Assembly: GCA_029775955.1 (NCBI GenBank) | Contig: JARVJW010000174.1 | Span: forward strand, 1 to 10,744 | From: Nitrososphaeria archaeon | GTDB taxonomy: Archaea; Thermoproteota; Nitrososphaeria; Conexivisphaerales; UBA164 | Reading direction: 5' to 3' | DNA: 10,744 nucleotides | Shown: positions 5,744 through 10,744 of the stretch, one piece after another | How the letters are laid out: each line of letters opens with the position of its first letter | Position numbering within the stretch: position 1 is the first letter of the stretch | Made by a program: the position numbers and the translations under genes | The notes under the pieces: generated by a model | Told to the model about the DNA's origin: nothing | What the model saw: only the letters and a program-made list of their open reading frames with translations | Database searches by the model: none

Positions 5744-6418
5744 CTAAATGTAAGCTAAAAATGCAGCTACCAAGCCTGTCATAAACACGCCATCAAATAT
5801 TCCAGCGCCACCTATGCTTATAAATGACGCGTTCAGGTTCTTGATATTTTTCAAATTAAGGAGGTCTGCGCCAATCAAAGCGCCCATTGTTCCAGATATG
5901 TACGCACCTATAATTGGGGACGATGGAATAAGAACCAATGATATAATGGCCGCAATAAGAGGAGGTAAAAAGAATGGAGTCATTATTCCAACACCCCTCA
6001 CTGGCCTCGCAATTACGTGCATAAACAATGAGGTTATAATTACAGCTATAACTATTTGAAGTAATACTGAAACGTGGGTCACTATTAGGTACACTGATGC
6101 AATTGTAGGCACTACTGCGCCACCGAGATTTACTGCAACAATAACTTTTTGTGCGCCATAAAATGGTACTCCCACATCTAATCCCATCCACTTTATGTGG
6201 CGAAGCTCCATTGTAGGCTGACTGGTTTTAAGCGTTAAAACAGGAATGTTAATGCCTGCCCCCATCAACGATGCAGCTGAAATTATCAATATTTCCAGGG
6301 GCGTGAATCCTACTATTGAAAATGAAAAATAAAGGATGATGCCAAATATCAGGAGGAGGAGCATCCAGAATATTATGTACACCAGCATTTTATGGTGAAT
6401 ATAAAACACAGGTTTCAA
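5744..6418 (-). CDS. DUF1614 family integral membrane protein
   Basis: A protein of up to 224 residues with about six to seven transmembrane segments (roughly 11-33, 42-60, 93-113, 117-135, 146-165, 168-186, 200-223). Conserved-looking blocks typical of DUF1614 are NLGGAVVPT (97-105), HVIARPVRGVGI (134-145), FFLPPLIAA (149-157), GALIGADLLNL (179-189) and SIGGAGIFDGVF (201-212). The function of the family is not established. The longest frame uses a TTG start at 6418. A GTG at 6409 and an ATG at 6388, just before the first hydrophobic helix, are alternatives, and upstream sequence does not clearly decide. It is transcribed divergently from the ECF transporter operon (82 nt between starts), so the two may share regulation. 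Membrane topology and family call are reasonably sure; any transport role is inference. Confidence 0.85.
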   Translation of the reverse strand: MKPVFYIHHKMLVYIIFWMLLLLIFGIILYFSFSIVGFTPLEILIISAASLMGAGINIPVLTLKTSQPTMELRHIKWMGLDVGVPFYGAQKVIVAVNLGGAVVPTIASVYLIVTHVSVLLQIVIAVIITSLFMHVIARPVRGVGIMTPFFLPPLIAAIISLVLIPSSPIIGAYISGTMGALIGADLLNLKNIKNLNASFISIGGAGIFDGVFMTGLVAAFLAYI

Positions 6419-6470
6419 TTTAAAAAAATATCCTTGGGCGATTTTTAACCATTTACCATAAATCCTGACA

Positions 6471-6482
6471 TATTTATAAATA
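6471..6482 (+). promoter_or_regulatory. TATA box of the ECF transporter operon
   Basis: TATTTATAAATA is centred about 24 nt upstream of the ATG at 6500, the expected spacing for leaderless archaeal transcription. No ribosome-binding site precedes the ATG. Confidence 0.6.
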
Positions 6483-6499
6483 CCTCCAAAAAATAAAAC

Positions 6500-7321
6500 A
6501 TGTTGAATATAATTGAAGTCAAGAACCTGACATTTTATTACAGTGGTTCCAGCAGGCCATCACTGGAAAACGTCAACTTTAGCCTACCTGAGGGTTCAAC
6601 GCTGCTCCTTGCAGGAATCAGCGGATGTGGAAAAACAACCTTATTGAGGGCAATTGTTGGGCTCATTCCCAAGTTCTATGCGGGCAAATATGAGGGAAGT
6701 GTCTATTTAAGCGGAAAAGACATAAATAAAATGGACATGCCAGAAATTTCGCAGAATGTGGGTTACCTATTCCAGAATCCTGACAATCAACTTTTTTCTT
6801 ATACTGTTGAGCGAGACCTTGCTTTTGGGCTGGAAAATCTTGGTGTGGAAAAAGCTGAAGCCATGAAAAGAATTGATGAAACAATACAGCTGCTTTCACT
6901 TGACTATATCCGGGAAAAGCCAATCTTTGAGTTAAGTGATGGGCAAAAGCAACTAGTGGCCCTAGCAGGAATATTAGTGCTAAGGCCAAGGCTTCTGGTG
7001 TTGGATGAACCAACATCACTCCTGGATCCAAAGACAGCTATGAATATAATTAATATTATAAAGTTGCTGAAGAGCAAATTCGGAATTTCTGCTATAATTG
7101 TTGAGCACAGGCTTGAATTGGCACTCGAGATTTCTGACTATATCCTGGTCATGGCCAATGGGTCAGTAAAGGTATTTGGCAGCACGCAGCAGGCTTTAAA
7201 TAGTGACCTGCAGAATTACGGCATAAGCGTCCCTCCAGTAATATCCGTGCAAAGGTCGCTCGGATTCAATCCATTTGAACTTACGGTAAAAGATTTTGTG
7301 AAGAGGCTAAATGCAAGATGA
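6500..7321 (+). CDS. ecfA1: ECF transporter ATPase subunit A1
   Basis: ATP-binding subunit of an energy-coupling factor (vitamin or metal uptake) transporter, 273 residues. Seen: Walker A GISGCGKTT (39-47), Q-loop within FQNPDNQLF (91-99, a hallmark of EcfA/CbiO ATPases), a variant signature LSDGQ (145-149; LSGGQ is usual), Walker B LLVLDE (165-170), D-loop SLLD (173-176) and switch His203 (VEHR). The C-terminal tail 225-273 holds the region expected to pair with the second ATPase. Its stop overlaps the next start by 4 nt (ATGA at 7318-7321), showing translational coupling with ecfA2. Start chosen at the ATG 24 nt after a TATA box. Alternative name: CbiO-like. Confidence 0.93.
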   Translation: MLNIIEVKNLTFYYSGSSRPSLENVNFSLPEGSTLLLAGISGCGKTTLLRAIVGLIPKFYAGKYEGSVYLSGKDINKMDMPEISQNVGYLFQNPDNQLFSYTVERDLAFGLENLGVEKAEAMKRIDETIQLLSLDYIREKPIFELSDGQKQLVALAGILVLRPRLLVLDEPTSLLDPKTAMNIINIIKLLKSKFGISAIIVEHRLELALEISDYILVMANGSVKVFGSTQQALNSDLQNYGISVPPVISVQRSLGFNPFELTVKDFVKRLNAR

Positions 7322-8121
7322 TTGAAGTGGATGATGTTTATTTTTCGTACGATAATTATTCCGTGCTAAATGGCATAAGTTTTAAAGTAAAAATGGGAGA
7401 AGTGCTTGCTATAGTTGGCCCTAACGGTTCCGGTAAAACAACCCTTTTAAAGCACTTAAATGGCATTCTGAAGCCTACGATGGGCTCTGTGAAGGTATTT
7501 GACATAGACACTAGGGCAACGAAAATTTCTGAACTGTCAAGAAGGGTTGGTCTGGTAATGCAAAATTCAGATCATCAGCTTTTTGCCAGAAGCGTAAGTG
7601 ATGAAATAAACTTCGCATTGAAGAATTTTCGATTCAGCAAAAGTGAAATTGATGCAAGAACGAGGAAAGTGCTGAATGAATTTGGCCTTTATGACCTTAA
7701 GGATAGGCCACCTCTCAGCCTGAGCGGGGGTGAAAAGAAAAGGCTTTGCATAGCTGCCGTTATGGCATGGGAGCCTGAAATTGTAATGCTTGATGAACCG
7801 ACAGTTGGGCAGGACGCGGTAAACAAGAAAAATCTCAAAGAAATTATCGGCCAACTGTCAAAGAATGGCAGGACTGTCATAATATCCACGCATGACCTCG
7901 AATTTCTGTGGTCAATTAATCCAAGAACCATTATAATTTATCATGGTAAAGTCCTGATGGACGGCAGCCTGCGCTCTATAAGCTTAAATTACGATACTTT
8001 AGCGTCAGCCAACCTTATTGCTCCCCAGTTAGCATCGCTAGCCAGTGGCATCGGCTTGAGTGAGCCCCCTGCTGATGAAGCCCAGGCGGTAGAGATGATA
8101 AAGCAATGGCAAAAAGCCTGA
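7318..8121 (+). CDS. ecfA2: ECF transporter ATPase subunit A2
   Basis: Second ATPase of the ECF module, 267 residues. Seen: Walker A GPNGSGKTT (34-42), Q-loop MQNSDHQLF (81-89) again of the EcfA type, signature LSGGE (135-139), Walker B IVMLDE (155-160), followed by PTVGQD, and switch His192 (STHD). It pairs with EcfA1 as a heterodimer; here A2 keeps a standard Walker A and a near-standard signature while A1 has the variant LSDGQ, so the two composite ATP sites may not be equivalent. It starts inside the ecfA1 stop and its 3' end overlaps ecfT by 16 nt, so all three subunits are probably made together. Confidence 0.93.
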   Translation: MIEVDDVYFSYDNYSVLNGISFKVKMGEVLAIVGPNGSGKTTLLKHLNGILKPTMGSVKVFDIDTRATKISELSRRVGLVMQNSDHQLFARSVSDEINFALKNFRFSKSEIDARTRKVLNEFGLYDLKDRPPLSLSGGEKKRLCIAAVMAWEPEIVMLDEPTVGQDAVNKKNLKEIIGQLSKNGRTVIISTHDLEFLWSINPRTIIIYHGKVLMDGSLRSISLNYDTLASANLIAPQLASLASGIGLSEPPADEAQAVEMIKQWQKA

Positions 8122-8822
8122 TAAAAGCATATATTTATCAAAGAAGAAATTCCTGGTTTCTAAGGCGTGACCCCAGGGCCAAAATTATCATTTCTTTAAT
8201 ATTGATTATATCGTCACTTGCCATTTTTAACTTTTACAGGTCATTAATTTTGCTTGCCACAATTTTAATCATATCAGCTTTTGCAAAAACCATCAATAAA
8301 ACTTTGCATTCTGCTATTGTGGGCATTCCATTTTCTGCCTTTATATTTTTAACGGAGATTCTAGCTGGATACAGCCTATTTTTTTCGGCAGCGATTTCAA
8401 TGAGGTTCTTCAATCTAGTGGTGTCATCTTCATTATTCTTTACCACCCTTTCTCCAGATGAAATAGAATTTATTACAAGATGGTTGAAGATGCCTCGTGA
8501 TATATCATTCGTAGTTGTATCAACGCTCAGATTTATTCCCCTGCTTGCAATGGACCTGAGCCAGATAGTTGAAGTGCAGATGTCACGTGGGCTTGACCTT
8601 CAGACTAAAAATCCAATAAAATGGATAAAAAATTCATTGCCTGTGATCGTGCCGTTAATCATAATTTCAGTTTTAAGAAGCCAACAGATGGCGGAAGCTA
8701 TTGAACTCAGAGGCTATGGGGCTTCAAAAATGCCCACCCAACTCGTTGAATTTAACTTTAAGGCAGTTGACCTGGTGTCAGTGCTGATTGTATTATTGGT
8801 CTCACTTGGGATAACAGCTTAG
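8106..8822 (+). CDS. ecfT: ECF transporter transmembrane coupling subunit EcfT
   Basis: Membrane scaffold that joins the ATPases to the substrate-binding S component, 238 residues. The N-terminal DPRAKI (22-27) is typical of EcfT/CbiQ. Hydrophobic segments lie at about 27-60, 70-112, 134-150, 176-190 and 218-236. The two coupling-helix motifs are visible as MSRGLD (159-164) and ELRGYGA (200-206), each with the Arg-Gly pair that docks into the ATPases. The first 16 nt overlap ecfA2. No S component follows; the next gene is a separately promoted Cys-rich protein. A T5 stretch at about 8836-8840 could end the operon. Confidence 0.92.
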   Translation: MAKSLIKAYIYQRRNSWFLRRDPRAKIIISLILIISSLAIFNFYRSLILLATILIISAFAKTINKTLHSAIVGIPFSAFIFLTEILAGYSLFFSAAISMRFFNLVVSSSLFFTTLSPDEIEFITRWLKMPRDISFVVVSTLRFIPLLAMDLSQIVEVQMSRGLDLQTKNPIKWIKNSLPVIVPLIIISVLRSQQMAEAIELRGYGASKMPTQLVEFNFKAVDLVSVLIVLLVSLGITA

Positions 8823-8831
8823 CTTATATTT
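8823..8831 (+). promoter_or_regulatory. TATA box for the Cys-rich protein gene
   Basis: CTTATATTT lies about 26 nt upstream of the ATG at 8853, right after the ecfT stop. It suggests the small gene has its own leaderless promoter and is not only a tail of the ECF operon. Confidence 0.5.
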
Positions 8832-8852
8832 GCTATTTTTAATATTATATCC

Positions 8853-9209
8853 ATGGAAGCGTTCAGGATCAAGGTCGGCAGCTGGTTTAATCTTTCTAAA
8901 CTAGAAAGGAGCGATTTTATGGAACTTATGCGTTCTGGCATTGATTATAAGAGCGGGAGCGGATTCATGATTAAGGAAAATGCCAACATTGTTGAAGCAA
9001 AAAGAGCCCTTGAAAAGGTCTTGGCAAAGGAAGTTTACATAAGTTTTAATTGCGCTATATGCAATAGGGAAACAGACTGCAGCTCATGTGAATACAAATA
9101 TTATTGTCCTGTGGAGACAACAGGGGGAAAATGTATATGCAATTATTGCATTCAGAGGAAAAGTTTGTCCGATTACTTGGCTTCAGTAAAGATCATGATA
9201 CAAAGCTAA
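8853..9209 (+). CDS. small cysteine-rich hypothetical protein, probable zinc or Fe-S binder
   Basis: I do not recognise this 118-residue protein. Residues 1-64 form a predicted alpha/beta part (FRIKVGSWFNLSKLERSDFM, then GSGFMIKENANI and a Lys/Glu-rich helix 47-60). The C-terminal half holds eight cysteines: C67-x2-C70, C76-x2-C79, C85, C94-x-C96-x2-C99. The paired CxxC spacing would suit two zinc sites or a cluster. The segment SGSGFMIKENANIVEAKRAL followed by a CxxC element gives a layout of a short fold plus metal-binding tail. There are no membrane segments or signal peptide. The ATG is fixed by a TATA box 26 nt upstream. It is the same strand as the ECF operon, 30 nt beyond it, and convergent with the MFS gene, with 16 nt between the stops. 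A real gene is likely given the codon run, promoter and spaced cysteines. Confidence 0.78.
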   Translation: MEAFRIKVGSWFNLSKLERSDFMELMRSGIDYKSGSGFMIKENANIVEAKRALEKVLAKEVYISFNCAICNRETDCSSCEYKYYCPVETTGGKCICNYCIQRKSLSDYLASVKIMIQS

Positions 9210-9216
9210 AATAATT

Positions 9217-9225
9217 AAAAAAAAA
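9217..9225 (-). terminator. T9 tract ending the MFS gene
   Basis: On the minus strand nine T follow directly after the TAA of the MFS gene (9228-9226), within a 16-nt gap between convergent genes. T-tracts are the main intrinsic terminators in archaea. No strong hairpin precedes it. Confidence 0.55.
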
Positions 9226-10551
9226 TTAACTCTTTGTTTTAACGTCGTGCCCTGCTAGGCTTCTTCTTCCTGTCTCAAATCCCTTTACTTGCCACACCCA
9301 GGCAGCCACTGCCCCGATAAGGAATATTACCATTGTTACTGCCATTGCCACATTAAATGCCGGGGCATAATAAGTCAAGATGCCTGTTATTATGCCAGTA
9401 GTTACCCAAACAACGAACCTTACTATGGATATGTACGTCCCTCTCCTTTTTGTAGGGAAAAGTTCTGGCTCAAGCATAGCCCTTGAAGACCATGTGGTTT
9501 CCACTGCAATAAACGGTATTGCCATCAATGCAAGCAATCTGCTGCTTGCAAAATCACCTGTAACATCTACATAGATCCATATCAGGGCCCAGAGGATAAC
9601 CAGAAGAACGTAGGAAAATGTTGCATATGATTTTCTGCTTACTTTATGAACAACCCAGATTCCTGCAATGATTCCTACCACAACCATGGTCAGCCCTCCA
9701 ACTAAAGCAACATCTGGTGCTATTGGGAAGAAGTACGAATAGCTTACACCGTACGTTATGTACACGAATGCTACATCCTGAATTATCCCAATCAGTATCA
9801 GGGTTAAGAACCTGAAGCCCATGCCTGCTGATGGCACTATGTTTTCAGTTCCCTTTTCCTCTATTGATTCCCACGCTTCTTGTATATTTTCCTCTGATTT
9901 GCCGGAAACAGATTGCCAGGGTATTGATTCCTTTGCCCACACCACTATTACTATGAGTGCTATTAGAGGGGCTATAAAAAGGAGCGCTATTGCAGTAGTG
10001 TTTACAGCACCTGTTAAGCCTAACAGCAGGGGTATAAAGGTTATTGCTACGCCAAGGTTGCCAAAATTTTGAACTATTGTTAATGAACGGCCACGCTGCT
10101 TAGTAGGAACAGCCTCAGACATCATTGAAAGTACTGGGCTCTCTAAACCTATGGCGGCCATGCCAACAAGTATAAATGAAATTATAAGAACAGGCACATT
10201 TGTTGATGCAACAACATAAAGCGCTATTCCTATTAATATGAGAATGGCAGTTACTACGAATGAAGTTTTTCTGCCATAGTAATCAGCAAGCAGCCCCGAT
10301 AAGGCAGCCCCAACACCTCCAGCTATGTACGGGAGACTATAACCAAGAAATGCTAGGTTCGTAGGTATCACGCCGCTAACCGCGGTTACAGGGCCGTAGC
10401 TTTCGGCAACACCATAAACCAGCATGCCCATTCCAAGGCCGAAAAGCACTGCCCATGGAAACTTGGCTTTCCCTGCACTTTGTTTGCTTTCAGGATTAGC
10501 ATTTACAGAGCCTGACGGTGAGTTATTTACGCCTGTATCTTTACTCGTCAT
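9226..10551 (-). CDS. major facilitator superfamily transporter (sugar/organic solute type)
   Basis: A 441-residue inner-membrane secondary carrier. A hydrophilic Ser/Asn/Lys-rich tail (1-30) precedes about twelve hydrophobic helices, split by a charged central loop (208-240, EENIQEAWESIEEKGTE). The MFS motif A between helices 2 and 3 is clear: GLLADYYGRKTS (86-97). After helix 4 comes ESPVLSMMSEAVPTKQRGRS (137-156), and the second half repeats the pattern as EPELFPTKRRGTYIS (361-375), the E-x-FPTxxRGT element common in the MHS/SV2/sugar-porter branches. Substrate cannot be read from sequence; organic acids, sugars or aromatic compounds are all possible. The ATG at 10551 is 26 nt downstream of a TATA box, consistent with a leaderless single-gene transcript ending at a T9 tract. 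Confidence 0.92.
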   Translation of the reverse strand: MTSKDTGVNNSPSGSVNANPESKQSAGKAKFPWAVLFGLGMGMLVYGVAESYGPVTAVSGVIPTNLAFLGYSLPYIAGGVGAALSGLLADYYGRKTSFVVTAILILIGIALYVVASTNVPVLIISFILVGMAAIGLESPVLSMMSEAVPTKQRGRSLTIVQNFGNLGVAITFIPLLLGLTGAVNTTAIALLFIAPLIALIVIVVWAKESIPWQSVSGKSEENIQEAWESIEEKGTENIVPSAGMGFRFLTLILIGIIQDVAFVYITYGVSYSYFFPIAPDVALVGGLTMVVVGIIAGIWVVHKVSRKSYATFSYVLLVILWALIWIYVDVTGDFASSRLLALMAIPFIAVETTWSSRAMLEPELFPTKRRGTYISIVRFVVWVTTGIITGILTYYAPAFNVAMAVTMVIFLIGAVAAWVWQVKGFETGRRSLAGHDVKTKS

Positions 10552-10571
10552 CGGCGATTATTTAATGTTCA

Positions 10572-10583
10572 ACTATAAAAACC
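10572..10583 (-). promoter_or_regulatory. TATA box for the MFS gene
   Basis: Minus-strand GGTTTTTATAGT is centred about 26 nt upstream of the ATG at 10551. It fits a leaderless archaeal promoter. The rest of 10584-10690 is AT-rich and shows no other recognisable feature. Confidence 0.55.
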
Positions 10584-10690
10584 TTGCTCCAACCAAAAAA
10601 CTTCAATAAAAAAGCGCATTTATTTGCAATTAATTGACTAATTTAACTGCACCTTACTATTTTTTAATCAAATTTTGTAACAAACATCAT

Positions 10691-10744
10691 TCAAGAAAAT
10701 TTTTTTAACTCAGCGAGCGGGAAGTCCCCTTGGATGAAAGCGAG
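10691..10744 (-). CDS. possible 3' end of a minus-strand gene (partial)
   Basis: From the window edge the minus strand is open for 17 codons, LAFIQGDFPLAELKKFS, and then stops at TGA (10693-10691), followed by AT-rich sequence. The composition (GDFPLAELKKF) looks like an ordinary protein C-terminus and the base composition is higher in GC than the adjacent spacer. It is too short to name a family, and an open run of this length can occur by chance. The alternative, that these bases are the end of another insertion element, cannot be excluded. Confidence 0.35.
   Translation of the reverse strand, partial: LAFIQGDFPLAELKKFS

Noticed and set aside
10710..10744. Plus-strand GCGGGAAGTCCCC-type sequence as the right end or guide-RNA region of an IS605 element.
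   Set aside because: No tnpB lies immediately to its left on the plus strand and the window ends before any element boundary; a gene 3' end on the minus strand explains it as well.
1..10744. CRISPR arrays, toxin-antitoxin pairs, restriction or other defence genes.
   Set aside because: No repeat-spacer pattern and no protein in the window with matching motifs.

Overview
The window looks like archaeal chromosome, most likely from the euryarchaeal order Thermoplasmatales. The support is indirect: moderate-to-low GC, TATA-like boxes about 23-28 nt upstream of start codons (leaderless genes), an archaeal-type ribose-phosphate pyrophosphokinase, a tRNA-Pro without encoded CCA, and IS200/IS605-type TnpB genes. 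The order-level call rests on gene content and protein style, not on a search.

Layout. (1) 1-1024: an IS605-family tnpB on the minus strand, running off the left edge and carrying two compensating frameshifts. Just beyond its 5' side on the plus strand lies a decayed Rdx/selenoprotein-W-like gene that has lost its start and has one frameshift. (2) 1053-3515: a tight minus-strand unit reading DtxR-family metal regulator, then a multi-pass membrane protein with an H-x4-D-E-H motif (probable metal transporter), then PRPP synthetase, then tRNA-Pro(UGG). The tRNA's first base is the last base of the prs stop codon. A hairpin plus T-tract follows the tRNA. (3) 3514-4937: a 31-bp near-palindrome lies in the divergent promoter between the regulator and a plus-strand cyclic amidohydrolase (dihydroorotase/allantoinase/hydantoinase superfamily). 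(4) 4938-5725: a second, far more degraded tnpB on the minus strand, recognised from protein fragments in several frames. (5) 5744-8822: a DUF1614 membrane protein on the minus strand, divergent from a plus-strand ecfA1-ecfA2-ecfT operon whose reading frames overlap. No recognisable substrate-binding S component lies beside it. (6) 8853-9209: a small cysteine-rich protein with its own promoter, convergent with (7) an MFS transporter at 9226-10551 on the minus strand. (8) The last 54 bases may be the 3' end of another minus-strand gene.

The intact genes suggest metal homeostasis (regulator plus exporter/importer), nucleotide precursor supply (PRPP), vitamin or metal uptake by an ECF transporter, and solute transport by MFS. 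Two tnpB copies, both damaged, and one broken host gene mark this as a place where mobile elements have landed and are being lost. I did not find a clear defence or otherwise undescribed multi-gene system. The best leads are the regulator/operator/transporter unit, the ECF module next to DUF1614, and the repeat at the tRNA 3' end.
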